Part shown: piece by piece, positions 27,835 through 36,394 of the stretch
How positions within the stretch are numbered: position 1 is the stretch's first letter
Layout: every line of letters starts with the position of its first letter
Assembly (NCBI RefSeq): GCF_002843605.1
Contig: NZ_CP025263.1
Coordinates: 4,927,501 to 4,991,500, forward strand
Direction of reading: 5' to 3'
Source of the DNA: Pseudomonas sp. S09G 359
Lineage (GTDB): Bacteria; Pseudomonadota; Gammaproteobacteria; Pseudomonadales; Pseudomonadaceae
Length of the DNA: 64,000 nucleotides
Made by a program: the position numbers and the translations under genes
Notes under the pieces: model-generated
What the model saw: the letters and a program-made list of their open reading frames with translations, nothing else
Told to the model about the DNA's origin: nothing
Database searches by the model: none

Positions 27835-28278
27835 CAGAAAGTTTTTTGACTAGCACACTTCCCTTCCTCGATTCAATCCGTTACTATCCGCGGCGTTAGT
27901 ACCAAGCTGAAAGTCAATTCTGGTCGAACAAATCCCCTGAACAACACGGGACCGACCACCTCGATGGTTTCCAGGTATCACTTGCGACGACACGGCCTTT
28001 GAACAAGCAAAGGGTGTCGCGAAGTCTCAATACTCTGACCGAACCAACCTGCAAATTGATCAGGATCTTCACCCCGGGCCCAGAACCTTTGCCCCTGTTG
28101 TGTTGCCTGCCCTCCTAAGTACCTACCTGCCAGCCCAAGCGCGCCTAACTTATTAGCGCTTCAAACTGGCTGCTTTGTTCCAGTCGGGTTCTTCGTTCGA
28201 TCAATGGTGATCAACGTCACTGGAACGTTTTAACGTTGCACGGTTCTTAACCGTGTCATTTGTAGGAACACCAATAAT
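27835..28278 (+). ncRNA. Structured leader or small RNA candidate upstream of the 73-aa protein
   Basis: A 444-base gap without a credible gene. It contains a 12-bp hairpin at 27988-28019 (CGACAC-GG-CCTTTG paired with CAAAGG-GTGTCG, one two-base bulge), and a 7-bp hairpin CACGGTT-CTT-AACCGTG at 28239-28255 directly before the ribosome site of the next gene. A TACTAT hexamer at 27882-27887 could be a -10 element, which would give a leader of almost 390 bases. I cannot tell a long 5' leader from a separate small RNA. Confidence 0.4.
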
Positions 28279-28500
28279 ATGTCCACTATCCACACTCAGG
28301 ATGCCATTCGCACCCTCACCAACGCTTTTGCTCCAATGAACTGCCTGATCATGGCCGCTCGCAAAGGCTGCTTCAGCTTCACCCTGGTCAACGAACACGG
28401 CATCGCTCGTCACAGCGAACGCTTGTACCCCGATCAATACTCCAGCGCAGAACCGCTGCAGGCCGTGATCGAGCGTACCCGTCAGGCACTGGTTGCCTGA
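28279..28500 (+). CDS. 73-aa conserved-looking protein, unknown function
   Basis: The protein starts MSTIHTQDAIRTLTNAFAP and is well-behaved in codon use, with an AGGAA ribosome site and a strong terminator just downstream. It contains two cysteines (NCLIMAARKGCFSF) and ends in an amphipathic helix (AEPLQAVIERTRQALVA). Soluble, no signal peptide. No family recognised. The unusual point is its very long, hairpin-rich upstream region, which suggests post-transcriptional control. Confidence 0.75.
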   Translation: MSTIHTQDAIRTLTNAFAPMNCLIMAARKGCFSFTLVNEHGIARHSERLYPDQYSSAEPLQAVIERTRQALVA

Positions 28501-28522
28501 TCGACCCGAGTCGCTGAAACAC

Positions 28523-28553
28523 AAAAAACCCTGTTTAAAACACAGGGTTTTTT
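28523..28553 (+). terminator. Rho-independent terminator
   Basis: AAAAAACCCTGT and ACACAGGGTTTTTT form a perfect A-stem-T hairpin around a short TTAAA loop, 23 bases after the stop of the 73-aa gene. It ends that transcript. Confidence 0.9.
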
Positions 28554-28698
28554 ATTGCCTGGGATTTCTTGTTTGAGCTTTTGTACTAAGTTCAAATAGA
28601 TATAACCGTTATAACTGGATGGCGAAGATGTTTTAAAAACAGTCCTTTACATCACAAATATGACACTACACTTCAACTCAAGCGGCATGATCCGCTTC

Positions 28699-28753
28699 CG
28701 GCGAGCCTGAGATCCGATCCACTGCTGCCAAGCCCCCCTCTCAGGCCTCGCCG
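28699..28753. repeat. Long hairpin before the 160-aa gene
   Basis: CGGCGAGCCTGAGA pairs with TCTCAGGCCTCGCCG, 14 bp with one bulged G, around a loop of about 26 bases. It ends 25 bases before the start of the next gene. No T-run follows, so it is not a classical terminator. A short dyad TATAAC-C-GTTATA lies about 90 bases upstream (28601-28613). Confidence 0.7.
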
Positions 28754-28778
28754 ACCACTTTCACGGATTGAGGCATGT

Positions 28779-29261
28779 ATGGGTATCGCCGCCAGCGAAT
28801 TGTGTCGTTATGTGATCCGGCCGACGTTGATGTACCTCGGTCGCCATAACCAGACTGCTGAATCCCTGCTGCTGGGCATTGCCGCCAGCCAGTCGGAACT
28901 CGGCTCAGCCTTGCACGACCGACGCGGGCATGGCCTGTACAGCATCACCGAACCTCGCCATCGCGCGTTGTGGGATAACTACCTGGCCCTGGACCCCGAG
29001 CGCGCCAGCCTGGTGCGCGGGCTGGCCAGCCAACACGCCTTTCTCAGCGCGCCCCAGCTTGAACTCACGGTAAACCTGCGTTACGCCACCGCCATCGCCT
29101 GGTTGCTGGTGGAGCAACACACGCCTGCACTGCCACCGCCGGGCGATGTTTTGGCCATGGCGCGTATCTGGAAAGAAATTTTTCACCCACAAGGAAGGCT
29201 GCGCGATTTCACTCAAGCGTGGCAAACCTGTGTTTCACCCATGAATCACGTGGTTTGCTGA
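28779..29261 (+). CDS. 160-aa protein of unknown function
   Basis: The protein starts MGIAASELCRYVIRPTLMYLGRHNQTAESLLLGIAASQSELGSAL and is predicted largely helical, with SITEPRHRALWDNYLALDP and LRYATAIAWLLVEQHTPALPPP. The pattern of an early helix pair followed by an ATAIA helix is reminiscent of small phage-type accessory proteins, but I cannot place it in a family. An overlapping out-of-frame ATG lies four bases upstream. It stands between the hairpin at 28699-28753 and fadL, in its own unit. Confidence 0.65.
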   Translation: MGIAASELCRYVIRPTLMYLGRHNQTAESLLLGIAASQSELGSALHDRRGHGLYSITEPRHRALWDNYLALDPERASLVRGLASQHAFLSAPQLELTVNLRYATAIAWLLVEQHTPALPPPGDVLAMARIWKEIFHPQGRLRDFTQAWQTCVSPMNHVVC

Positions 29262-29407
29262 CCGGGCAATTTGCAAGATTCGGCAAAAAGCCTGAATTTT
29301 GGTCGGATTGTCCTACAAAACCGCTCTATCTCCTGCATTACAGCCTATAGCGCGATCTTAAATTTATTGATACTTTCCGCAGCGGTGATCACCACGGAGT
29401 TCTAATA

Positions 29408-30691
29408 ATGAAAAAAGTAATGCTCAAGACCACACTTAGCCTCGCCGTTGCCATGGCATCCTCCCACCTGTTCGCAAGCGGTTTTGCACTCAACGAACAG
29501 AGCGTCAGCGGGATGGGTACGGGTTTCGCAGGTCGCTCTTCTTCTGCCGATGATGCAAGCACTGTTTACGGTAACCCTGCCGGTATGGCCCGCCTGAATG
29601 GCCAGCAAATCACGGGTGGTGTTGCGGCGATTGATGCCTCCACCGACATCAGCGATACCGGCGGTAACTCGCGCGGTTCCAACAAAGGTGACATGGTTCC
29701 GTTCACCGCGGTGCCATTCGGTTTCTACACCAACAAACTTAACGATCAGTGGGCCATCGGCTTCGGTGTCTACGCACCGTTCGGCCTGGTGACCGACTAT
29801 GAAAACGGCTTCCAGGGCCGTGGCTTCGGCAGCAAGAGCGAAGTGAAGGTCATGACCTTCCAGCCAACTGTCAGCTACGCGTTCAATGATCGGGTGTCCA
29901 TCGGCTTTGGCCCGACCATCAACCGGATTTCCGGTGTGCTGGAGTCGGACCGGACCCTTAACCCGGCCGTCAGCGATACCAACGTCAAGATCAAGGGTGA
30001 CGATACCGCCCTGGGCTTCAACGTTGGTGTACTGGTCCAGGCGACCGACACCACCCGTGTTGGCCTGACCTACCACTCGAAGGTCAAATACAAGCTTGAC
30101 GGGCACACCGAGGTATCGGGTCCTACCGCGACCCAAGGCTTCCTGCGTAACAACCGTTACGACGCTTCGTTGAAAATCGAAACCCCTGAGTCCTACGACC
30201 TGTCGGTCACCCAAGACCTGACCGATGCCTGGAAGCTGTACGGTGGTGCTACTTGGACCCGCTGGAGCCGCCTGAAGGAAATCACCGTCAACAACGAAGG
30301 CGTTACAGCAGCCGGCGGCGCACTGGCACCTAGCCAACTGAGCTCCATCACCGAAGAACAAGACTGGCACGACACCTGGGCCTACGCCGTGGGTACCTCG
30401 TACCAGTTGACCAAACAAGTGGTGCTGCGTACTGGCCTGACCTTCGACCAGTCCCCAACCAACAACACTGATCGTTCGCCGCGCATCCCGACTGGCGACC
30501 GTACAATCTTCAGTGTGGGCCTGGGCTACAAAGTCATGGATAACATGACCATCGACCTCGCGTACTCGTACCTGAAGGAAGAAGACGTCAAGGTTAACAA
30601 CACCGCTAACCCACCATCGACAGCCAGCTACCGCGCCAAATACGAAAACAGTGCCAACGGTTTCGGCCTGGGCATGACCTACACCTTCTGA
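29408..30691 (+). CDS. fadL: FadL-family outer membrane long-chain fatty acid transporter
   Basis: A 427-aa porin-like protein. A signal peptide (cut after about residue 24) exposes the mature SGFALNEQSVSGMGTGFAGRSSSADDASTVYGNPAGMARL, the FadL hatch-domain signature with NPAGM. It ends in the aromatic residue of an outer-membrane barrel (GMTYTF). It imports hydrophobic substrates such as long-chain fatty acids by lateral diffusion. A GGAG site precedes the ATG and a terminator follows at once, so it is a single-gene unit. Confidence 0.93.
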   Translation: MKKVMLKTTLSLAVAMASSHLFASGFALNEQSVSGMGTGFAGRSSSADDASTVYGNPAGMARLNGQQITGGVAAIDASTDISDTGGNSRGSNKGDMVPFTAVPFGFYTNKLNDQWAIGFGVYAPFGLVTDYENGFQGRGFGSKSEVKVMTFQPTVSYAFNDRVSIGFGPTINRISGVLESDRTLNPAVSDTNVKIKGDDTALGFNVGVLVQATDTTRVGLTYHSKVKYKLDGHTEVSGPTATQGFLRNNRYDASLKIETPESYDLSVTQDLTDAWKLYGGATWTRWSRLKEITVNNEGVTAAGGALAPSQLSSITEEQDWHDTWAYAVGTSYQLTKQVVLRTGLTFDQSPTNNTDRSPRIPTGDRTIFSVGLGYKVMDNMTIDLAYSYLKEEDVKVNNTANPPSTASYRAKYENSANGFGLGMTYTF

Positions 30692-30704
30692 TTCAGACCG
30701 GTGT

Positions 30705-30745
30705 AAAAAAGCCCCGCTCTCCTGCAAAAGGAGGCGGGGCTTTTT
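30705..30745. terminator. Bidirectional terminator between fadL and the peroxidase gene
   Basis: AAAAAAGCCCCGC and GCGGGGCTTTTT form a long GC stem with A- and T-runs on each side, placed 14 bases after the fadL stop and 13 bases before the end of the convergent gene. It can serve both. Confidence 0.9.
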
Positions 30746-30757
30746 AGTGGCTGGCGA

Positions 30758-31312
30758 TCAGGGCTTGGACGCTATCGCCGCCTCCACCGCCTTGATCAAC
30801 TCCGGGCTGTCCGGCTTGGTCAAACTGGAGAAATTGGCAATCACCTTGCCCTGCCGATCGACCACGTACTTGTAGAAATTCCACTTCGGCGGCGCATCGG
30901 TCTGCTGCGCCAGCACCTTGAACAGGTGTACCGCATCCGGCCCCTTGACCTTCTGCGGCTCGGTCATGGTAAAGGTCACGCCGTAATTCACGTAGCAGAC
31001 CTTGGCAGTCTCTTCGCCGGTCTTGGCTTCCTGCTTGAAGTCATCGGACGGTACGCCAATCACTTCCAGCCCTTCGCCTTTGTAGCGCTGATACAAGGCT
31101 TCGAGGCCCTTGAACTGCGGCGCGAACCCGCAAAAGCTGGCGGTATTGACGATGACCAGCGGCTTGCCGGCAAAGCGCTGGCACAGGTCGATGGATTCCT
31201 TGGCGCGCAGCTTGGGCAATTGCCCTTCGAGCAAGGGTGGGCAATCGGCGGCCATCGCCACGCTGCCAAAAGCAGCCATCAGCACGGGTACAGCAAGCCA
31301 GCGCATCTGCAT
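30758..31312 (-). CDS. Periplasmic glutathione-peroxidase-like protein
   Basis: A 184-aa protein with a signal peptide (about 1-22, cut near VAMA-ADC) and a GPx fold: [39 protein letters not shown] with peroxidatic Cys61, and [17 protein letters not shown] for the Trp-Asn pair. Two further cysteines (mature N-terminus and KVCYVNYG) and a third at about residue 44 could act in resolving or disulfide chemistry. It reduces peroxides by Cys, not Sec. Its position beside fadL and the cob cluster matches my memory of P. aeruginosa PA1287. Confidence 0.85.
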   Translation of the reverse strand: MQMRWLAVPVLMAAFGSVAMAADCPPLLEGQLPKLRAKESIDLCQRFAGKPLVIVNTASFCGFAPQFKGLEALYQRYKGEGLEVIGVPSDDFKQEAKTGEETAKVCYVNYGVTFTMTEPQKVKGPDAVHLFKVLAQQTDAPPKWNFYKYVVDRQGKVIANFSSLTKPDSPELIKAVEAAIASKP

Positions 31313-31346
31313 GTCGAAACGTCCTTTAAAAGTACAGATATCGAAC

Positions 31347-31466
31347 TTAACAGATCGACATACCCAGTTGCATCAACGCCAGCCCGCCATGCTGCCAGCC
31401 CCACCAGGCCAGCAGCACCAGCAACAACCCCGCAGCGGCTATCAAACCGCGCACCGCTATGCTCAT
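31347..31466 (-). CDS. 39-aa small membrane protein, translationally coupled to the MFS gene
   Basis: The protein ([20 protein letters not shown] then [19 protein letters not shown]) has one clear membrane helix followed by a Trp/His-rich segment. Its ATG overlaps the TGA of the upstream MFS gene by four bases (ATGA), a strong sign of coupled translation. It resembles the small membrane subunits that modulate transporters, but no homologue is recognised. It is too short to be called by length alone; the overlap and the helix are the support. Confidence 0.65.
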   Translation of the reverse strand: MSIAVRGLIAAAGLLLVLLAWWGWQHGGLALMQLGMSIC

Positions 31467-32671
31467 GCCGCCTCCATCTGCGCCTGCAGCCGCGCCACGG
31501 GCCGCTCACGCACCGGCCAATTCAGGGCGGCGGCGAGCAGGCTCAAGAGAATCGCAACCTGCCAGATCAAATCGTAGTTACCGGTTCGATCATAGACCAC
31601 CCCGCCCAACCAGCCGCCGAGGAACGAACCCAGTTGGTGGAACAGGAACACGATCCCACCGAGCATGGAGAGGTTTCGCACACCAAACAGGGTGGCGACC
31701 GTGCCATTGGTCAGCGGCACCGTGGACAGCCACAGGAAGCCCATGGCCATGCCGAATAGGTAAGCCGTGACTTCGGTGACCGGCGCCCACAGGAACAACA
31801 CGATCACCACCGCACGCAGCAGGTACAAGCCCGTCAACAAGCGCGGCTTGGACATGCGCCCGCCCAGCCAACCGGCGGTGTAGGTACCGAAGATATTGAA
31901 CAGGCCGATCAGTGCCAGCACCGTGGTGCCAACGGTCGCCGGCAAGTGTTGGTCAACCAGGTAGGCCGGCAGGTGCACACCGATAAACACCACTTGGAAT
32001 CCGCAGACAAAAAAGCCGAACGCCAGCAGCCAGAATCCGGAGTGGGAGCAGGCTTCCTTCAGCGCTTCACGCAAGGTTTGCTGGCCAGCCATGACGGGCA
32101 GCGGCTTGTCTTTGAGCATGCTGACCAGCGGCAGGATCAACGCCACCATCAAGCCCAGTGCAAGCAAGGCGGCCGACCAGCCCAACCAGCTGATCAGGCC
32201 CAAGGTGCCGGGCACCATGGCGAACTGACCGAACGAACCGGCCGCACTGGCGATACCCATGGCCATGCTGCGTTTTTCCGGCGCCACGGCACGCCCGACC
32301 ACGCCGAGAATCACTGAGAACGAGGTACCGGACAGGCCAATGCCAATCAGCAAGCCTGCACTCAGGGATAACGACCACGCCGAATCGGACATCCCCATCA
32401 ACACCAGGCCCAGGGCGTACAGCACGCCGCCGACAAACACCGCTTTGGTTGCGCCGAAGCGGTCGGCCAGCGCGCCGGTAAACGGCTGCGCCAGGCCCCA
32501 GATCAGGTTTTGCAAGGCGATGGCAAAGGCAAACGTCTCACGACCCCAACCGAACTCGCTGCTCATCGGCGCCAGGAACAGGCCGAAACCATGCCGCACA
32601 CCCAACGATAACGCCAGGATCAGCGCACTCCCTACAAGGATCCAACCACTGGTGCGCCACATCGAGGTCAT
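31463..32671 (-). CDS. Major facilitator superfamily transporter
   Basis: A 402-aa protein with twelve predicted membrane segments and typical MFS loops (AQPFTGALADRFGATKAVFVGG between helices 2 and 3; AGWLGGRMSKPRLL in the second half). It is of the oxalate/formate-antiporter-like or general efflux type; the substrate is unknown. A perfect 16-bp palindrome sits 16 bases upstream of its start and a near-identical one upstream of marR, so control by that MarR is likely. The 39-aa protein follows with ATGA overlap. Confidence 0.9.
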   Translation of the reverse strand: MTSMWRTSGWILVGSALILALSLGVRHGFGLFLAPMSSEFGWGRETFAFAIALQNLIWGLAQPFTGALADRFGATKAVFVGGVLYALGLVLMGMSDSAWSLSLSAGLLIGIGLSGTSFSVILGVVGRAVAPEKRSMAMGIASAAGSFGQFAMVPGTLGLISWLGWSAALLALGLMVALILPLVSMLKDKPLPVMAGQQTLREALKEACSHSGFWLLAFGFFVCGFQVVFIGVHLPAYLVDQHLPATVGTTVLALIGLFNIFGTYTAGWLGGRMSKPRLLTGLYLLRAVVIVLFLWAPVTEVTAYLFGMAMGFLWLSTVPLTNGTVATLFGVRNLSMLGGIVFLFHQLGSFLGGWLGGVVYDRTGNYDLIWQVAILLSLLAAALNWPVRERPVARLQAQMEAA

Positions 32672-32686
32672 TTCTTATTCTCCGTT

Positions 32687-32703
32687 CGCGGGTATATACC
32701 CGC
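32687..32703. promoter_or_regulatory. Candidate MarR operator upstream of the MFS gene
   Basis: GCGGGTATATACCCGC is a perfect 16-bp palindrome (32688-32703) between marR and the MFS gene. A one-mismatch copy lies at 33134-33149 in front of marR. Paired identical palindromes at both gene starts fit repression of both transcripts by the MarR protein. Confidence 0.75.
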
Positions 32704-32725
32704 TTGTATTTGAACAAACCCGCGC

Positions 32726-33130
32726 TCAGGCGAGTTCATCCAGCAAGGCCAACAAGGTTTCGCGTTTATCCGCGCCGAGTTGATCGATCAATTTCTGTTG
32801 CGCCGCTTCCCAGGCCGGCAAGGCCGCGGCCAGTCGCTCTGCTCCGGCGTCGGTAAGCAGCACCAGGCGGTTGCGCAGGTCATTGCCCTCGACCAACTGC
32901 ACCAGCCCTTCGCACTCCAGCACCCGCAAGTTGCGCCCCAGGGTGCTGCGGTCCAGGCCCATGGCTTCGGCGAGGCTGGAAATACTCGGCTGATCCAGGC
33001 GCTGCAAGTTGCACAGCAAAGAATACTGGGCAACGTTGATCCCGAAGCCGTCGAGGGCGCCGTCGTAATGCCTGCTGACGCCACGGGCGGCACGTCGCAG
33101 GTTGGTACATAAACATTGGGAGGCAAGCAT
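32726..33130 (-). CDS. MarR-family regulator of the adjacent MFS transporter
   Basis: A 134-aa winged-helix protein: LQRLDQPSISSLAEAMGLDRSTLGRNLRVLECEGLVQLVEGNDLRNRLVLLTDAGAERL contains the recognition helix and wing. It has two cysteines at the N-terminus (SQCLCTNLRRAARG), possibly redox-active. Gene order marR-MFS and the shared palindromes make it the probable local repressor. The inducer is unknown. Confidence 0.87.
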   Translation of the reverse strand: MLASQCLCTNLRRAARGVSRHYDGALDGFGINVAQYSLLCNLQRLDQPSISSLAEAMGLDRSTLGRNLRVLECEGLVQLVEGNDLRNRLVLLTDAGAERLAAALPAWEAAQQKLIDQLGADKRETLLALLDELA

Positions 33131-33133
33131 GGA

Positions 33134-33149
33134 GCGTGTATATACCCGC
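33134..33149. promoter_or_regulatory. Candidate autoregulatory MarR operator
   Basis: GCGTGTATATACCCGC differs at one base from the perfect palindrome at 32688-32703. It ends four bases before the marR start codon on the transcribed strand, where binding would block initiation. Confidence 0.7.
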
Positions 33150-33172
33150 GATTAAGGAAATGCAAGAAAGTG

Positions 33173-33901
33173 TTACAGCGCCAGGCCGACCAACACCGCG
33201 ACTTCCAACAGCTCCAGCAAGGCGCCGGCGGTGTCGCCGGTGGTGCCGCCGAGTCGGTTGATCATCAATTGGCGCAGCACCATAAAGCACAGCGCGGCCA
33301 GCAACACGGCGAGCCCACCACTGAAACCGCCGATGAGGATACAGGCCAGGCCGCTGAGGATCAGCACCTGCTGGCCGACGACTCTGGGTAAATGGTCCGA
33401 CAGAGCCTGGCCCAATCCGCCTGCACGCACATAGCGCGTGGTCAGAAACAACGCGAGCATCGACGCGCGCCCAATCAACGGCGCCAGGATCAGCGCCGCG
33501 CCGCTGTGCTGCTCGATCAAGGCCACCAACGCGGTGAACTTGAGCAGCAACACCAGGCCCAGGGTCACTACCGCAATCGGCCCGCTGCGCGGGTCTTTCA
33601 TGATGGTGAGGGTGCGCTCGCGGTCGCCAAAGCCACCCAGCCAGGCGTCCGCGCTGTCCGCCAGGCCATCCAGGTGCAGGCCGCCACTGAGCAATACCCA
33701 AGCGGTCAGCAGCAAGGCGGCGTGCAGCAACAACGGGGCGCCCATCAATGCCGTGTTCAGGGCCCAAAGCAGCACGCCGAATAACCCACCGACCAGCGGA
33801 TAAAACAGCAGCGAACGCCCCAATTCCTGAGGCTGCGGCATGCCCGGCAAGCGAATCGGCAGGCTGCTGAGAAATTGCACGGCGATCCAGAACGGCAGCA
33901 T
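33173..33901 (-). CDS. cobS: Cobalamin (adenosylcobinamide-GDP) synthase CobS/CobV
   Basis: A 242-aa integral membrane enzyme that joins adenosylcobinamide-GDP with alpha-ribazole. The conserved motif GGLHLDGLADSADAWLGG is at about 73-90, followed by LTIMKDPRSGPIAVVTL. Six or seven membrane helices are visible. It is the last gene of the cob operon (called cobV in P. aeruginosa). It follows the phosphatase gene by two bases. Confidence 0.94.
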   Translation of the reverse strand: MLPFWIAVQFLSSLPIRLPGMPQPQELGRSLLFYPLVGGLFGVLLWALNTALMGAPLLLHAALLLTAWVLLSGGLHLDGLADSADAWLGGFGDRERTLTIMKDPRSGPIAVVTLGLVLLLKFTALVALIEQHSGAALILAPLIGRASMLALFLTTRYVRAGGLGQALSDHLPRVVGQQVLILSGLACILIGGFSGGLAVLLAALCFMVLRQLMINRLGGTTGDTAGALLELLEVAVLVGLAL

Positions 33902-33903
33902 GC

Positions 33904-34479
33904 TTATTCGACTTCCTTCAAGACGCCATCGGCGGCCACCTGCAGGCTGAACAACCCGCCATGGCCGACTTCAACATTCAGCAGTTGCTCCCGCGGCAAC
34001 CCACGCGAGCGTGCCAGCAACAGGCGCATCACGCCACCATGGCTGATCAGCAACACGCGCTCACCGGCATACGCCCGATGCAAGCGTGAGACAGCGCCGA
34101 GAACGCGTTCAGAAAATTCGCTGACCGGCTCACCCTCAGGCGGCGTAAAGCTATAGGGGTCTGCCCAGAACAGGCCCAGGCCCTCTGCGTCGGTCTCCAT
34201 GAGCGCTGCCGCGCTGTGCCCTTCCCAGGCGCCGAAATGCAGCTCTTGCAGGTCCTTTTCCAGGCTGACCGGAAGATCGAGCCGCGCGCCCAACTCATGG
34301 GCGAACAGTGCGCAACGCTGCAACGGCGAACTGATCAACCGATCCCAAGGCCCACGCGCAACCACGGCGGCGCGCATCTGCTCCCAGCCCTTGGCGGTGA
34401 GCGCATCATCCAGGCTGCCACGCAGGCCGCCGCCCAGCTCGGTTTCACCGTGGCGCAGCAGGTCCAGGTGCAAGGTCAT
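33904..34479 (-). CDS. cobC: Alpha-ribazole phosphatase (histidine phosphatase family)
   Basis: A 191-aa phosphatase with the catalytic [27 protein letters not shown] start and the second His in [16 protein letters not shown]. In the Salmonella naming this is CobC, which removes phosphate from alpha-ribazole-5-phosphate in nucleotide-loop assembly. Overlaps cobT by four bases. The name clashes with the Pseudomonas use of cobC for the decarboxylase. Confidence 0.88.
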   Translation of the reverse strand: MTLHLDLLRHGETELGGGLRGSLDDALTAKGWEQMRAAVVARGPWDRLISSPLQRCALFAHELGARLDLPVSLEKDLQELHFGAWEGHSAAALMETDAEGLGLFWADPYSFTPPEGEPVSEFSERVLGAVSRLHRAYAGERVLLISHGGVMRLLLARSRGLPREQLLNVEVGHGGLFSLQVAADGVLKEVE

Positions 34480-35531
34480 GCGGGGCGGTCTGCCACGGCA
34501 GCTTCAGCGAAGGTCGCCATCTGCCCGTGCAGCGCGCACGCCAGGCGCAACAACGGCACCGCCAGCGCCGCGCCACTGCCCTCACCCAGGCGCAGACCGA
34601 GCTCCAGCAACGGCTGTGCGTCGAGGCTTTGCAACACATGACGGTGACCCGGCTCGGCGCCCCGATGGCCAAACAACAGCCACTCACGGCAGGCCGGATT
34701 CAAACGCGTGGCAACCAACGCCGCGACGCTGCAGATAAACCCATCCACCAGCACCACGATGCCTTGCTGGGCACAGGCCAGATAAGCCCCCACCAACGCA
34801 GCAATCTCAAAACCACCCAGATTGAACAGGGTTTGCAACGCATCGCCGCGCTGCGCCGCATGCAACGCCAGCGCGCGCTCGATCACCGCAACCTTGTGGC
34901 TGACGCCCTGGGCATTCAACCCGGTGCCCGGCCCCGTGAGGTCACTGACCTGACAGTCGAGCAGAGCACAGGCCAACGCACTGGCAGCCGTGGTGTTGCC
35001 GATGCCCATCTCGCCGCCGATAAACAACTGGGCACCCGTTTCACGGGCGCGCAGCACACTGTCCCGACCGGCTTGCAGCGCCAGGCGCCCCTGAACGTCA
35101 GTCATCGCCGGGCCTTTAACGAAATTCGCCGTGCCCGCGCCGATATTCAGGTGACGCACACCCGGCAAATCCAGCGACGGCGTGACGGTGCCGAGGTCGA
35201 CCACTTCCAAGCGCGCATCCAACTGCCGCGCCAACACACTGATGGCCGCACCGCCGGTGACAAAGTTATGCAGCATCTGCCCGGTCACTTCCTGGGGAAA
35301 CGCCGACACCCCCTCCGCAACCACACCGTGGTCCCCGGCAAAAATCGCAATCCACACCTGCTCCACCGACGGCTTGACCCGGCCCTGCAACCCAGCCAAC
35401 TGCACCGCCAGCGCCTCCAACTGACCGAGGGAGCCGGCCGGCTTAGTCAACTGCTGCTGGCGCGCCAGAGCTTCTTCGTACACAGAGGCATCAATCGCCT
35501 TACAAGGGTTGATCCACCAAGTGTCAGTCAT
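34476..35531 (-). CDS. cobT: Nicotinate-nucleotide-dimethylbenzimidazole phosphoribosyltransferase
   Basis: A 351-aa enzyme starting [22 protein letters not shown]; longer frames add non-homologous residues. It has the family motifs [58 protein letters not shown] and [11 protein letters not shown]. It activates the lower ligand base DMB to alpha-ribazole phosphate (CobU in P. aeruginosa naming). It overlaps both neighbours by four bases, so the genes are coupled. Confidence 0.95.
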   Translation of the reverse strand: MTDTWWINPCKAIDASVYEEALARQQQLTKPAGSLGQLEALAVQLAGLQGRVKPSVEQVWIAIFAGDHGVVAEGVSAFPQEVTGQMLHNFVTGGAAISVLARQLDARLEVVDLGTVTPSLDLPGVRHLNIGAGTANFVKGPAMTDVQGRLALQAGRDSVLRARETGAQLFIGGEMGIGNTTAASALACALLDCQVSDLTGPGTGLNAQGVSHKVAVIERALALHAAQRGDALQTLFNLGGFEIAALVGAYLACAQQGIVVLVDGFICSVAALVATRLNPACREWLLFGHRGAEPGHRHVLQSLDAQPLLELGLRLGEGSGAALAVPLLRLACALHGQMATFAEAAVADRPA

Positions 35532-36049
35532 AACGCAGTACCTTTCAAAGTCATAGGCAGGCCGGCAACCGTCAGGACAACGCGCTGACACCGCTCGGCC
35601 AAAGCTTGATGCAGCCAACCGGCCTCATCCACATAGCGGCGAGTCAATTCGCCCAGCGGCACGACACCCAGACCGGTCTCGTTGCTGACAAAAATGATTT
35701 CACCCGGCAGCGAAGCCAGGGTTTCAAGCAATTGATCGCGCTCGAAAACGAGGCGATCGGCGTCTTCGAGCATCAGCAAATTGGTGAGCCAGAGGGTCAG
35801 GCAATCCACCAACAGACAGCGGTCGGCAGCAGCGTTTTCACGCAGCACACGCGCCAGCTCAAGAGGTTCTTCGACCAAACCCCAATGCTCAGGGCGACGC
35901 TGACGATGCAACGCAACACGCTCATTCATCTCCCCATCCAACGGCTGGCTGGTGGCGATGTAAATGACGGCCAACTCACTATCGCTGGCGAGCTTTTCAG
36001 CCAACCGACTCTTGCCGGAGCGGGCGCCACCCAAAATCAGTTGAAGCAT
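35528..36049 (-). CDS. cobU: Adenosylcobinamide kinase / guanylyltransferase
   Basis: A 173-aa enzyme with P-loop [18 protein letters not shown] at the N-terminus, then [29 protein letters not shown] with the guanylylated His, and [25 protein letters not shown]. It phosphorylates adenosylcobinamide and transfers GMP to it (CobP in P. aeruginosa naming). It is separated from cobQ by a 409-base gap holding a large repeat, unlike the tight spacing elsewhere in the operon. Confidence 0.95.
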   Translation of the reverse strand: MLQLILGGARSGKSRLAEKLASDSELAVIYIATSQPLDGEMNERVALHRQRRPEHWGLVEEPLELARVLRENAAADRCLLVDCLTLWLTNLLMLEDADRLVFERDQLLETLASLPGEIIFVSNETGLGVVPLGELTRRYVDEAGWLHQALAERCQRVVLTVAGLPMTLKGTAL

Positions 36050-36157
36050 GAGCTGCCCCCAATCAAAAACCCTACCTGCGATGCGAAGCGAGTCGCTTTT
36101 GATCTTGATCTTGCTGTTGGTCTGAAATCGCCCCGTAAACCACGCTGGCCGAACGCA

Positions 36158-36340
36158 GGCTTGAATCCGTGGGTAACCCGGCAGGACGCCGGGTTAGCCG
36201 CGCTGGGCCAAGGATGGCCCATCGCGGCGGCCCACGGATTCAAGCCGGAGTGAGGGCACACCGAGCCTAGGCGAGGTGCCGAGTGGTGGGGCGAAGACCT
36301 TTTGGTTACTTTTGGGTCTTTCCAAAAGTGACCCGCTGTA
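36158..36340. repeat. Multi-hairpin dispersed repeat element
   Basis: A 16-bp outer stem (GGCTTGAATCCGTGGG at 36158-36173 with CCCACGGATTCAAGCC at 36231-36246) encloses two inner hairpins: TAACCCGGC/GCCGGGTTA (36174-36196, 9 bp perfect) and GCCGCG-CT-GGGCCA paired with TGGCCC-AT-CGCGGC (36197-36228). Downstream, GGTTACTTTTGG pairs with CCAAAAGTGACC. The stretch from TTGGTTACTTTTGGGTC to AGCGGAACC resembles a repeat I associate with many Pseudomonas intergenic regions, though I cannot confirm copy number here. Confidence 0.75.
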
Positions 36341-36394
36341 AGAGCGGAACCGTAGGTGGCCGTTACACCAGGAATGGATATGTACACCGGGAGA

